64,000 nt of DNA from Flexistipes sp. (GCF_036172515.1 NZ_JAXKVW010000005.1:62001-126000), one strand, 5' to 3'. Counted from the first letter of the stretch, positions 34,681 to 43,405 are shown. Program-made: numbers and translations. The notes: generated by a model from the sequence alone, not told the origin.

Positions 34681-36231
34681 ATGAATGGACTTGAAAATAC
34701 TTCATTGGGCGAGCCCAATGCTATTGCGATATTGTTTTTTGCTTTGGTAGTACTTGGAACTTTGGTTATTACTTACTTTGCAGCAAAGAAAACGAAAAGT
34801 ACCAGTGAGTACTATGCTGCCGGGAGAAGTATCACAGGTTTTCAAAATGGTTTGGCCTTATCCGGCGATTATATGTCGGCGGCGTCTTTTTTGGGTATTT
34901 CCGGTATAGTTGCTTTACAGGGGTATGATGGTTTTATATATGCTGTCGGTTATCTTGTCGGCTGGCCTGCACTTATGTTTCTTATTGCTGAACCGCTCAG
35001 AAATCTCGGTAAATTTACTTTTACCGATGTGGTTGCTTTCAGACTCAATAAAGGACCTATAAGGATTGCAGCATCTATAGGCGGACTGCTGGTTGTATTG
35101 TTCTACACGATTGCACAGATGGTTGGATCCGGTAAACTTGTTGAATTGATGTTCGGTATGCCTTATGAAATGGCTGAAATAATTGTGGGCTTTGTAATGC
35201 TTCTTTATGTTCTGTTCGGGGGAATGCTTGCAACCACATGGGTTCAGATTATTAAAGCATGTTTGCTGCTGTTTGGTGTTACTCTTCTTACAATTCTAAC
35301 TCTTGCACAGTTTAACTTTAATCCCGGTATTATTTTCAGTGAAGTTCAGAGTATGTACGGTGAGCAGATGCTTACACCGGGCGGACTGGTAACAGGAGGG
35401 CTGGACGCATTTTCTCTGGGACTTGCTCTTATGTTCGGACTTTTGGGTCTGCCTCACATTCTTATGAGATTTTATACTGTTCCGGATGCAAAAGAAGCAA
35501 GGAAATCTGTTTCATGGGCCACAACTTTTATCGGGTATTTTTATCTGATAATACCCATTGTCGGTTTCGGTGCGGCTGTATTAGTTAAAAAGAGTGTTAT
35601 TGCAAGTGTGGACAAAGGCGGTAATATGGCGGCTCCGCTGCTTTCAGAACTTTTGGGCGGTACACCTTTCTTAGGTTTTATTGCGGCTGTAGCTTTCGCC
35701 ACGATTCTGGCGGTTGTTGCAGGACTCACACTCGCCGCAGCATCAGCACTTTCACACGATATATATGTGAATGTAATTAAAAAAGGAGATGCGACAGAAG
35801 CTGAACAGGTGAAATCGGCACGTATTGCTACAATTATTTTCGGTGTTGTAGCTGTGGGGCTCGGAATTCTTTTTAAGGGTCAGAATGTCGCTTTTCTTGT
35901 GGGCCTTGCATTTGCAATTGCGGCAAGTGCCAACTTTCCGTCCTTACTTCTTTCCATCCTTTGGAGAAGGTTTTCCACCCAGGGCGCTGTCTGGTCTATT
36001 ATTGCCGGCGGTTTAACGGCTACAATTCTTATTATACTCAGTCCGACAGTGTGGGTTTCGATTTTAGGATACGAGGAAGCTATTTTTCCTCTTAAAAATC
36101 CGGCAGTTGTTTCCATGACAGTTGCATTTACCACTGCTATTGTTGTTTCGTTGCTGACTCCTGAAGAGAAAGCACAGACAATGTTTGACGAGGAAAAAGC
36201 CAGAACCTACCTTGGAGTGGGAGCTGAATAA
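34681..36231 (+). CDS. actP: Sodium/solute symporter, ActP (acetate permease) type
   Basis: The 516-residue protein has about 13 transmembrane helices and the SSS family signatures STSEYYAAGRSITGFQNGLA, LSGDYMSAASFLGISG and GLPHILMRFYTVPDAKEAR. The DUF485 partner and absence of other specificity markers favour acetate or a similar short carboxylate as substrate. Family assignment is firm, substrate is likely but inferred. Confidence 0.9.
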   Translation: MNGLENTSLGEPNAIAILFFALVVLGTLVITYFAAKKTKSTSEYYAAGRSITGFQNGLALSGDYMSAASFLGISGIVALQGYDGFIYAVGYLVGWPALMFLIAEPLRNLGKFTFTDVVAFRLNKGPIRIAASIGGLLVVLFYTIAQMVGSGKLVELMFGMPYEMAEIIVGFVMLLYVLFGGMLATTWVQIIKACLLLFGVTLLTILTLAQFNFNPGIIFSEVQSMYGEQMLTPGGLVTGGLDAFSLGLALMFGLLGLPHILMRFYTVPDAKEARKSVSWATTFIGYFYLIIPIVGFGAAVLVKKSVIASVDKGGNMAAPLLSELLGGTPFLGFIAAVAFATILAVVAGLTLAAASALSHDIYVNVIKKGDATEAEQVKSARIATIIFGVVAVGLGILFKGQNVAFLVGLAFAIAASANFPSLLLSILWRRFSTQGAVWSIIAGGLTATILIILSPTVWVSILGYEEAIFPLKNPAVVSMTVAFTTAIVVSLLTPEEKAQTMFDEEKARTYLGVGAE

Positions 36232-36235
36232 ATTT

Positions 36236-36264
36236 TAAAGCGGCCGTAATGGCCGCTTTTTTTT
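36236..36264 (+). terminator. Rho-independent terminator after the symporter gene
   Basis: AAAGCGGCC / GGCCGCTTT with a five-base loop and an eight-T tract. The flanking A residues allow bidirectional action for the converging exonuclease operon. Confidence 0.9.
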
Positions 36265-36910
36265 ATCTGGTTAGCGAATGAAGTTTTTCGGGCAGCCCCA
36301 ATCTTTTAATTTTTTCCACACATCTGATAAAAATAAAGGCTGTGTTTATGGCATCATACAGCGCCCTGTGTCTGTAATGTTCGTCATTGCCAAACATATT
36401 CTCTGTGTGGAGTCCTTTTACTGCTTCTTCAGTAAGCTCGTGGAGGCTGAAATAATCTATAAGCCTGTCTAAATTATACCTGCCGATTTCAGGAAAGAGT
36501 AGTCTTGTTAAAGAGAGTGTATCGAGAATATTCACTATACTGCACTGCATGTTATGTTCTTTCATAAAATAGTCTATGAATTTGAAGTCAAATTTTGCAT
36601 TGTGTGCAACCACGACTGAGTTTTCAGTAAATTCTGCAAATTCTGGCAGAACTTCACTGATATCAGGAGCATGAATAACCTTTTCATTGCTTATTTTGTG
36701 AATTTTGTAGGCGCTGTAAGGTATCCTTATTTTAGGGTTGATAAGCCGGGTAAATGTACTGCTCAGATCGAGGTTAAGACCTTTTCTTACTTTTACTGCC
36801 CCGATTTCAACAAGTTTTGCTCCTTTGTAAGGGCTCAGGCCGGTGGTTTCCGTATCGAAGACGGTAAATTCAAGCTCAGAGAGAGGGGCGTTATGTATAG
36901 ATGCGTTCAT
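36263..36910 (-). CDS. DnaQ-like 3'-5' exonuclease (DEDDh)
   Basis: The 215-residue protein has the exonuclease motifs FDTETTGLSP (Exo I), VVAHNAKFDFKFIDYF (Exo II) and HRALYDAINTAFIFI (Exo III, His-Asp), a complete DEDDh site. It is a stand-alone proofreading-type nuclease; homologues with this gene neighbourhood are annotated as polymerase III epsilon-like. It overlaps rsmA by 20 bases. Confidence 0.9.
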   Translation of the reverse strand: MNASIHNAPLSELEFTVFDTETTGLSPYKGAKLVEIGAVKVRKGLNLDLSSTFTRLINPKIRIPYSAYKIHKISNEKVIHAPDISEVLPEFAEFTENSVVVAHNAKFDFKFIDYFMKEHNMQCSIVNILDTLSLTRLLFPEIGRYNLDRLIDYFSLHELTEEAVKGLHTENMFGNDEHYRHRALYDAINTAFIFIRCVEKIKRLGLPEKLHSLTR

Positions 36911-37697
36911 AAAGTTTTATAAAACCCTCGAGACTTATTTGTTCGGCTCTTATTGACTTGTTGGCAAAAAGTTCCTCAAGAATATTTTCTATATCAGTTA
37001 TATCATTCTTCAGATTGTTTTTTAAAGTCTTTCTTTTGGTGACGAACGATTTTTTTACCATCTCAAGAAATTTCTTCTCTCTGTTACTGTCCTGAAAATA
37101 TCTCTTTCTTGGTGTGAAGACTAAAACGGTTGAGTTCACTTTGGTTTTCGGCCAGAAATTTCCGCCGCCGATGTTTCTGATTTTTTTTATGTCGAAAAAA
37201 TACCGTGATATTACGGAAATCCATGAATAATCTTTCGTGTTGGGAACGGCATTAATTCTTGAGGCAACCTCTTTTTGAAACATAAATACCATTTTATCAA
37301 TCCGTTCGTGAAAAGCGGTAGTTTTCATGAGAATTTTTGTGGAAAGATTGTAGGGCAGATTACCGGCAAAAGAGAATCGCGGCGGGAGCTGGTATTTGTC
37401 AATATTGAGAAAATCGTCATGGATAATTTCAAGGTTGTCGTAGAAAAAAAGGTAGCGTTCAAGAAAATCCACAAGCTTTTTATCTATTTCCACAGCCGTA
37501 ACATGTGCTCCCTTTTCAAGAAATTTCAAAGTTAATGCACCGCATCCAGGGCCTATTTCCACAATATTTTTTTCATCACTTATCTCGAGAGATTCGACTA
37601 TTTCGTTTAAATAGTGGTCATTCACCAGAAAATGCTGGCCGAAGTTTTTGTCTGTGTGTCCGAATTCATCCCTGAATATTTTTGTTAGCTTTAGCAT
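36891..37697 (-). CDS. rsmA: 16S rRNA dimethyladenosine transferase
   Basis: The 268-residue protein has the KsgA motifs NFGQHFLVNDHYLN, VEIGPGCGALTLKFLEKG (SAM binding) and GNLPYNLSTKILMK (NLPY catalytic motif). It dimethylates two adenines at the 3' end of 16S rRNA. Its start lies inside the end of pdxA (32-base overlap); pdxA-rsmA adjacency is common. Confidence 0.95.
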   Translation of the reverse strand: MLKLTKIFRDEFGHTDKNFGQHFLVNDHYLNEIVESLEISDEKNIVEIGPGCGALTLKFLEKGAHVTAVEIDKKLVDFLERYLFFYDNLEIIHDDFLNIDKYQLPPRFSFAGNLPYNLSTKILMKTTAFHERIDKMVFMFQKEVASRINAVPNTKDYSWISVISRYFFDIKKIRNIGGGNFWPKTKVNSTVLVFTPRKRYFQDSNREKKFLEMVKKSFVTKRKTLKNNLKNDITDIENILEELFANKSIRAEQISLEGFIKLYERIYT

Positions 37698-38628
37698 TTT
37701 TCACCATTTTGTCAGCTGTTTTTACCGCCTGAATAAGGCTGTTTTCGCTTGCAATACTTTTTCCCGCAATGTCGTAAGCTGTACCGTGATCCACACTGGT
37801 TCTTGTTATAGGAAGGTTCAGTGTAACATTGACGGCCTCTGAAAAACATTTCATTTTCAGCGGTATCAGCCCCTGATCATGGTACATTGCAATGAAAAAG
37901 TCATATCTGTTCAGATTTTTCTCAGTAAAAAGACTGTCCGCCGCAAAGGGGCCCTCAATATTAATTCCCAAATTTTCAGCTTCTCCGATTACAGGGGCAA
38001 TGATTTCCTGCTCCTCAAAACCTATTACACCTTCATCTCCGCTGTGAGGGTTCAGCCCCGACAGGGCAATCTTTGGCTCCGGAGTACCGAACAGTCTGCC
38101 GGCATTGTGCGTATTTATTATAGTTTTCAGAAGTTTATCCGGCTTTATTTTGTCGGGCACTTCTCTTAGGGGAATGTGAGTAGTTGCCAGTACCACCTTC
38201 ATATACTCACACATCAGCATCATCGAATAATCGGGACTGTTTGTTAATTCGGCCAGGAAATCGGTGTGACCTTTGTAATCATAACCTGCCATCTGAATGG
38301 ATTTTTTATTTATAGGGCAGGTGCACAAAGCGTCTGCCTCGCCATTCTGTATCAGTTCGACAGCATTTTTTATGTATAGAATAGAGGCTTCACCTGCGGA
38401 TTTATCCGTGACACCCGTGGGAAAGTTAAAACCGGAAAATTTATCCTCTTCTAATATATCTATGTTTGACGGTATCTTTTTTATCCACTTTAGCAGCAAA
38501 TGTCTGTTACCGGATATTGTTATATGATAATTATCCGTTATCCAGGTATGGTTTAGCAGTTTTGCCGTTATTTCAGGGCCAATACCTGCAGGGTCTCCCA
38601 TTGTTATAACAATTCTCGATTTGTTCAT
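37666..38628 (-). CDS. pdxA: 4-hydroxythreonine-4-phosphate dehydrogenase (pyridoxal 5'-phosphate synthesis)
   Basis: The 320-residue enzyme begins IVITMGDPAGIGPEI and has the metal ligands in KGHTDFLAEL, the NPHSGD segment and YHDQGLIPLK. It oxidises 4-phosphohydroxythreonine with NAD in the DXP-dependent vitamin B6 pathway. An AAGGAG site precedes the ATG. It leads the pdxA-rsmA-exonuclease operon. Confidence 0.95.
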   Translation of the reverse strand: MNKSRIVITMGDPAGIGPEITAKLLNHTWITDNYHITISGNRHLLLKWIKKIPSNIDILEEDKFSGFNFPTGVTDKSAGEASILYIKNAVELIQNGEADALCTCPINKKSIQMAGYDYKGHTDFLAELTNSPDYSMMLMCEYMKVVLATTHIPLREVPDKIKPDKLLKTIINTHNAGRLFGTPEPKIALSGLNPHSGDEGVIGFEEQEIIAPVIGEAENLGINIEGPFAADSLFTEKNLNRYDFFIAMYHDQGLIPLKMKCFSEAVNVTLNLPITRTSVDHGTAYDIAGKSIASENSLIQAVKTADKMVKNAKANKNIQG

Positions 38629-38705
38629 AATGCTCCTTTAGATTTTAATATACAGACAGGATGAATAAAGTCAAAAAATTTGTTAAGTTTGTGAAATGAA
38701 TGGGA

Positions 38706-38779
38706 TCGGGATGGCGGGATTTGAACCCACGACCTCTGGTACCCGAAACCAGCGCGCTACCAAACTGCGCTACATCCCG
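38706..38779 (-). tRNA. tRNA-Pro (anticodon CGG)
   Basis: Cloverleaf on the minus strand with acceptor CGGGATG / CATCCCG, discriminator A, and anticodon loop TTCGGGT giving CGG. CCA is not encoded. Confidence 0.95.
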
Positions 38780-38824
38780 AAGTACTGTTATGTATAACAA
38801 TTTTAATAATTTTCCAAGTAAAAA

Positions 38825-39253
38825 TTAATAAAAACTGCCTAATGCTGTCAAGACAACAGTTCTTTTTCTAACCCGGATATCATGATTAATCAGTATGATT
38901 TGCTGCCAGGTTCCTGTAAGAATTTTACCATTTTGTACAGGCAAGGTGATTGATGGCCCCAGTATTGATGCCTGGAGGTGGCTGTGGCCGTTACCGTCAT
39001 TCCATGTTTTGTGATGTTCGTAATTTTTACCTTCAGGAGCAAGTTGATGAAAAAGTTGCCTTAGATCTTTCACTGTTCCGGGTTCGTATTCTGTTGTGGT
39101 GACTGAGGCTGTGGAGCCTTTTGCAAATACGTTAACTGTTCCTTCCATAAAACCGCATTTTTCTACAAAATCACTAATTTTACCGGTAATATCTGCAACT
39201 GAAAAGCCTGACTCCATCTGTATGGAAAATGTATCAGTAGCTGTGATTTTCAC
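38825..39253 (-). CDS. YjbQ (UPF0047) family protein
   Basis: The 142-residue protein matches the YjbQ family: SVTTTEYEPGTVKDLRQLF, the HHKTWNDGNGHSHLQAS histidine segment, and GTWQQIILINHD. Members bind metal and have weak thiamine-phosphate synthase activity in vitro, but their main role is unknown. An AGGAGG site is present before the start. Confidence 0.92.
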   Translation of the reverse strand: MKITATDTFSIQMESGFSVADITGKISDFVEKCGFMEGTVNVFAKGSTASVTTTEYEPGTVKDLRQLFHQLAPEGKNYEHHKTWNDGNGHSHLQASILGPSITLPVQNGKILTGTWQQIILINHDIRVRKRTVVLTALGSFY

Positions 39254-39639
39254 TATTAACCCTCCTGACTAAAATCTATCTGGATTTGCAATGTATCAGG
39301 ATAATAGAATTATGAAAATCTTACAAGTATGTCACTTCTACCATTTGTTGAGTTATAAGATGTTTGAATGATTCTAGAAGCAAAGCTTTAGCCCTACAGA
39401 TGTACAGGACTCTGTTTGAAAACAAAATGTACTCCCTCTGCTTCTTTCCCTAATCCTGGAGAAGAAGAAAGATTTCGAGCACCGAGTACATAAATTCATA
39501 TGCGATCAGTACTTGAATAGGATAGTGTACTTACTCAAAGGTCTGATTTTTTGAATAATTTGAAAGTAAAAAACTGAAATATTTTAGGGGAAAAACAATT
39601 ATATGTTTAAAAATATTGGAAGAACTTCCTATTTTACAG
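39254..39639. other. Gap without a recognisable gene
   Basis: No coding frame with a ribosome site is visible. A plus-strand frame near 39420-39560 reads through about 40 codons (SLILEKKKDFEHRVHKF) after an internal stop and may be a remnant, but I cannot identify it. TGTACTTACTCAAAGG (39527-39542) resembles the end of the repeat at 2790-2810. Confidence 0.4.
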
Positions 39640-39668
39640 TTGACAATAAGGCCAAAAAATCGTATAAG
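39640..39668 (+). promoter_or_regulatory. Promoter of tRNA-Leu
   Basis: TTGACA (39640-39645) and TATAAG (39663-39668) are exactly 17 bases apart, about 55 bases before the tRNA. Confidence 0.75.
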
Positions 39669-39722
39669 CCTTTCACACAATATGCTGTGCTGTTACTGAT
39701 ATACAGTAGTTTCAAACCTTTT

Positions 39723-39808
39723 GCCTGGGTGGTGGAACTGGTAGACACGCAAGACTAAGGATCTTGTGGCCGTAATCGGCTGTGGGGGTTCGAGTCCCCC
39801 CTCAGGCA
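39723..39808 (+). tRNA. tRNA-Leu (anticodon AAG), integration site of the island
   Basis: Class II cloverleaf with acceptor GCCTGGG / CTCAGGC, discriminator A, long variable arm and anticodon stem CAAGA/TCTTG. The loop CTAAGGA gives the anticodon AAG; A at position 34 is uncommon for a bacterial leucine tRNA, where GAG is usual. The 3' end from 39791 is the left att repeat of the island, so the tRNA remains intact after integration. Confidence 0.92.
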
Positions 39809-39817
39809 CTATTATTC
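39791..39817 (+). repeat. attL (3' end of tRNA-Leu plus flank)
   Basis: Starts CGAGTCCCCCCTCAGGCACT and continues to ATTC. It matches 46253-46279 except for one T/C difference. Confidence 0.9.
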
Positions 39818-39853
39818 CTCTTTATTACCAATAACTTAATTTTTGGGCTAACC

Positions 39854-41026
39854 TCATTGTGCTATTTTTGTGCTATTTTGGTTTCCGTGATCAAGGCTAA
39901 TCAGTGAACTTATGTTTGGTTTTGCCTGGTTATTTTTTATAAATCTGCCGTATACTCTGAATAACATTTCGAAGCTTGCATGTCCTAATTGACTGCAGAT
40001 AAAATTGATATTATCATCAGCAAGCAAGCTTAGAACGGCATATGTGTGTCTTGCCTGATACATTATTCGGTATTCCAGCCCAAGCCTTTTCAGCATTGGT
40101 TCCCAAGCGTATTCTCTTATTGCTGTTGAACTGTCATAAGGTTTTCCGTACTGATTAATAAATACGAAATCACTTTTCATGAAAGAATATTTTTTGTGTA
40201 CTTTTAATGCCTGCAAAACTTCATCCGTCAATACCACATGGCGCTTTGAACCGACTGTTTTTACCGTGTCCAGATCGCCGCTTGTCATCCGTTCTCTCAC
40301 ATGATAAGTCCCTCTGTTAAAATCCACGTTCTGCCATTTCATGGCGAGGACTTCGCCCATCCGCATACCTGTCATGAAAAGTACGGCGTAAAAAGCATAA
40401 AAGCGGTGATAGTGTTTGTAAGCATAGTTTAGTATCAAGGATACTTCTTCGGCTGTGAACGGTTCTATTTCCGATTTTTCCACTCGAAGATTTTTTACCC
40501 TTTTTGAAGGATTTTCTTCTATGTATTCCCTATCATAAGCCAGTTCAAGTATGCGTCTAACCGCTATAAGTTTATTGTTTATGGTTTTGTTATTGAGTTC
40601 CTTGTCCATCAGGTGGATAATGTAGTCTTCAACATCAATACGCTTAATCTTATGAACATACATATCACCGAAAAATTCAACAGCATATTTCATGGAACTC
40701 TTATAGCCCTTCAAAGTTGTATTTTTCAGTCTTAATTTCTTCTGCCTTTTGTACCATTCTTCGGCAAGTTCAGAGAACTTTATCCTCGGTACCTCTTCTT
40801 CAGGCACTTCTTTCTGGATACCTAATTTCTCCAGATTCGGTGAATCAGGAAACCACTTCAGATAGTCAAACGTGTCTTCTCTTAACTGTCTTTTCAGTCT
40901 TTTAAAGTCAAATCTGGCTTCTTCAATGTTTTCTTTTGTATTCTCCAAACCCGTTGATTCCCTGACCTGTCTCTCTTTATAGTTAAATCGGTACCATATT
41001 GTTTTGCCGCGTACAAATAGACCCAT
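39854..41026 (-). CDS. Tyrosine recombinase (integrase) of the island
   Basis: The 390-residue protein has an N-terminal arm-binding region (about 1-65), a SAM-like core-binding domain (about 85-175) and a catalytic domain with Arg in MTGMRMGEVLA, the MYQARHTYA box, GHAS and the nucleophile Tyr in YGRFI. The box has Tyr at the usual HxLRH histidine position, a variant common in tRNA-targeting integrases. A GGAGGT site precedes the ATG. Its end lies 37 bases from attL, and two TGTGCTATTTT words overlap its stop codon. Confidence 0.95.
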   Translation of the reverse strand: MGLFVRGKTIWYRFNYKERQVRESTGLENTKENIEEARFDFKRLKRQLREDTFDYLKWFPDSPNLEKLGIQKEVPEEEVPRIKFSELAEEWYKRQKKLRLKNTTLKGYKSSMKYAVEFFGDMYVHKIKRIDVEDYIIHLMDKELNNKTINNKLIAVRRILELAYDREYIEENPSKRVKNLRVEKSEIEPFTAEEVSLILNYAYKHYHRFYAFYAVLFMTGMRMGEVLAMKWQNVDFNRGTYHVRERMTSGDLDTVKTVGSKRHVVLTDEVLQALKVHKKYSFMKSDFVFINQYGKPYDSSTAIREYAWEPMLKRLGLEYRIMYQARHTYAVLSLLADDNINFICSQLGHASFEMLFRVYGRFIKNNQAKPNISSLISLDHGNQNSTKIAQ

Positions 41027-41038
41027 ACCGACCTCCAG

Positions 41039-41443
41039 CTACACCTGAAGGCCAAAATGTTGGAGTAGGGCATTTTTGCGGAATAACAGTTTTCGGCCAA
41101 CTCTTATGTAATGTTTGCCTTCTCCCAGTTTGCCTTGGGATTTGAGATTTCTGAGATGCTGCTGGTGTACTTTGAAGAATTTTGCAGCTTCACCTGTAGT
41201 AAGTAATTCGTCATTGTCGTCATTAAATCTTCTTTCATACTGTTTGATAATCAGTTGCAGTTTCAGAATCTCTTCGGTAACGTCTGCTAATGTTCTTCTG
41301 CCGTTAACTACTGTTTCCGCATAATACCTTTGTGCTGAACTGAAATCAGCACTTCCTGATCCCTGCGTGCCACCTATTGAGTTTTCAAACAACTCATCTT
41401 CTTTCTTACCGGATTTCTCTGAATAAATGCAAGTGTTTTTCAT
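41039..41443 (-). CDS. Excisionase-like MerR/HTH_17 DNA-binding protein
   Basis: The 134-residue protein has a low-complexity N-terminus, a coiled helix near residue 60-75 and a C-terminal winged HTH (LLTTGEAAKFFKVHQQHLRN to FRKNALLQHF), the form used by excisionases. An AAGGAGG site precedes the ATG. The integrase starts 12 bases after its stop, so it probably controls direction of recombination and perhaps integrase expression. Confidence 0.8.
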   Translation of the reverse strand: MKNTCIYSEKSGKKEDELFENSIGGTQGSGSADFSSAQRYYAETVVNGRRTLADVTEEILKLQLIIKQYERRFNDDNDELLTTGEAAKFFKVHQQHLRNLKSQGKLGEGKHYIRVGRKLLFRKNALLQHFGLQV

Positions 41444-41527
41444 AAAGCGCCCTCCTTAATCATCAAAAAAGAGAGGGGTCAATCTTTTTCTTTTTTTTAT
41501 TGGGAGTATGGATCAGGACATTAAAAA

Positions 41528-41938
41528 CTATGTTGGGGGTAAAATTTTACCGTATTTTCTTCTCCAGATTTTAATATTATTATATTCTTCTTTTGTAACA
41601 GTTATTTTTTTATTTCCGTCTACTGATTGCATTATTTTTGGCACATCATAAACAAGTTCAGTCTTACAGATAGCTTTAAATAGTTTATTGACCGCGTAGA
41701 AATTATCTTTCAGGTAAGACTTTGAGATACTTCCCTTCCAGCATTCATTCTTAAGGTGGTTATAATAAGCATTTTTGTGGTCATAGTTTATTTTATCCAA
41801 ATGTTTTATGTCAGGATAATTGTCCTGCATGAATTCTAAAAAATGTCTTATTAGTCGGTTTACTTGTTTCATATTTGAGTTCGAACCAGTTATTCTGTGT
41901 TTCCTGCAAAATTCTTCAAAAAGTTTATTAACACTCAT
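41528..41938 (-). CDS. Stand-alone SAM-like (core-binding) recombinase domain protein
   Basis: The 136-residue protein resembles only the N-terminal DNA-binding half of a tyrosine recombinase (KQVNRLIRHFLEFMQDNYPD; SISKSYLKDNFYAVNKLFKA). No catalytic domain follows in any frame before the next gene. It may be an accessory DNA-binding factor or a truncated recombinase. It overlaps the next recombinase by 11 bases. Confidence 0.65.
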   Translation of the reverse strand: MSVNKLFEEFCRKHRITGSNSNMKQVNRLIRHFLEFMQDNYPDIKHLDKINYDHKNAYYNHLKNECWKGSISKSYLKDNFYAVNKLFKAICKTELVYDVPKIMQSVDGNKKITVTKEEYNNIKIWRRKYGKILPPT

Positions 41939-42896
41939 TATCGCCCCCTATATAAAAATTGGTAATGTCAACACGATGATGACCTAATTCCTCACTTATA
42001 ATAAGACGTATCTGATAATCCTTTTCTTTATCAATAAAAGTTTCTCCGTTGCTTTTAACCGGCGGTTCGTATCCTGTCAGTTCTTTATATCTGGATTGTG
42101 CATAATGATGTCTTTCACCGTGAAAATTGTATTTAAGCCCGATCTCTTTATTGAATTCCTTGACCGTGTTGTAAGCAAAGTGTCGCCATTCCTTGAAACT
42201 CATGCCGTCAGGTATTAATGATGTCTTTAGATTGGATTCTTTACGAAAATCTTTTACCTCACGTACCAGTTCCCTCTGTTTTTCTGTGGACTGCACTCTT
42301 CGAAGCTGGCCTCCTTTTGTGCCCTTTCTTATATTTAAATTACCATTTCTTTGCAGTTCTTTGCCTGAAAATAAGGCCGACTCTTTAAATCGTAACCCGA
42401 TCCCCCTCTGTAACTCAACTTGCAGTCTGAGGGCTTCATAACGGGCGTCACCGTGATTAATATAACTCTTTGTAAGAAAGTCCGAGAATTTATTGTGTAT
42501 ATCTGCTGACACACTTTTATCAATATTGTTAAAACGATGACCCCGGTTCAGACCGTATTCTTTTGCTGAAATCTTAAGATCATCACGATAATAATGAGTA
42601 AAGACTGTATTAAGTGAAGATATAATATTTGTAGTGTGCCCGGCTGATATTTCACCATTTTCCCGTTTTTCTAATAGCCTGTGTGCAAAATCGGCCATTT
42701 GCAACGAATCAAGGCGGGATATATTTTTCAGACCATATTCTTCTTTGGCGAAATTAGCCAGCATTCGGATAGATTGGGCAGATTTCTGTATTGTTTCTTC
42801 GTTGCCCGACTTTACAACCTGCATGGCAAGGCGGAAGCTTGCTGCTTTTCGAGATAAATCTTTTTCCCCGATAAAATTACGCTTTATTTTTGACAT
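41928..42896 (-). CDS. Second tyrosine recombinase (Integrase_1-like)
   Basis: The start at 42896 has an AGGG site; an upstream ATG at 42935 adds 13 residues. The 322-residue protein has an N-terminal SAM-like domain and a catalytic domain with Arg in GIGLRFKESALF, HGERHHYAQSRY and GHHRVDITNFYIG, so the R-HxxR-H-Y set appears complete. It resembles integrase-domain proteins of integrative elements that are not the site-specific integrase themselves. Its role alongside the tRNA integrase is unclear. Confidence 0.75.
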   Translation of the reverse strand: MSKIKRNFIGEKDLSRKAASFRLAMQVVKSGNEETIQKSAQSIRMLANFAKEEYGLKNISRLDSLQMADFAHRLLEKRENGEISAGHTTNIISSLNTVFTHYYRDDLKISAKEYGLNRGHRFNNIDKSVSADIHNKFSDFLTKSYINHGDARYEALRLQVELQRGIGLRFKESALFSGKELQRNGNLNIRKGTKGGQLRRVQSTEKQRELVREVKDFRKESNLKTSLIPDGMSFKEWRHFAYNTVKEFNKEIGLKYNFHGERHHYAQSRYKELTGYEPPVKSNGETFIDKEKDYQIRLIISEELGHHRVDITNFYIGGDNEC

Positions 42897-43275
42897 AACA
42901 GCCCTCCCTTCATTTATGTGAAGAAAAGGAGTCAAGGAAATACTAAATTAATTAAGAAAAGTAGGGTCATCACCCTGCTGATATTGTCTGTGAAGGTCAT
43001 ATGCAGATTATACGCTGCCCAGTAAATTTATATTAGCGATATCCTCCTGGTTTCGGGCACCAAGAAAGCCTGTATAATCTATATATGAACCCGTCTCCGG
43101 GATTATAAAGGGAAGTCAGACATTATCATGAATGGCGCAGCAACCGCCTGGCATCATATCCGGACACGTAATAAAAAAACGGCCGTATACAATGACATGA
43201 TAATGAATTTTCTGTTTTTTCTGTAAAACAAAAATCGGCGAAAAGACTTGTAAACAAAAGGTTTTTGCGTATTCC

Positions 43276-43311
43276 TTTTTTGCATTCACTTTTGAAAGTG
43301 AACGCAAAAAA
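43276..43311. promoter_or_regulatory. 36-base imperfect palindrome
   Basis: Arms TTTTTTGC and GCAAAAAA enclose TTCACTTT-TG-AAAGTGAA, with one mismatch in 17 pairs. T precedes and A follows the stem on both strands, so it is not an intrinsic terminator. It may be an operator, a recombination-protein site or an origin-like cruciform. Confidence 0.6.
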
Positions 43312-43359
43312 TATCTGCTGCACTCATTCCGGTAATAAGGAATAGTTGCAGCTTCGCTG

Positions 43360-43381
43360 TTCAATCAATATATTGATTGAA
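43360..43381. promoter_or_regulatory. 22-base perfect palindrome, likely operator of the restriction-modification operon
   Basis: Half-site TTCAATCAATA is followed directly by its exact reverse complement. The right half overlaps the proposed -35 element at 43377-43382, as expected for a repressor or autoregulator. Confidence 0.55.
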
Positions 43382-43405
43382 CTTTATCCAATGATAAACT
43401 AATAT
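43377..43405 (+). promoter_or_regulatory. Candidate promoter of the vsr-methyltransferase-endonuclease operon
   Basis: TTGAAC (43377-43382) and TAATAT (43400-43405) are 17 bases apart. Confidence 0.4.

Noticed and set aside
41528-41938. Frameshifted full-length recombinase
   Set aside because: No catalytic motifs are found in any frame between 41444 and 41527, so a simple frameshift cannot restore one.
43116-43364. Minus-strand frames of 82 and 65 codons in the island gap
   Set aside because: No ribosome site, biased composition from the palindrome and A/T runs, and two overlapping alternatives of equal quality; treated as non-coding.
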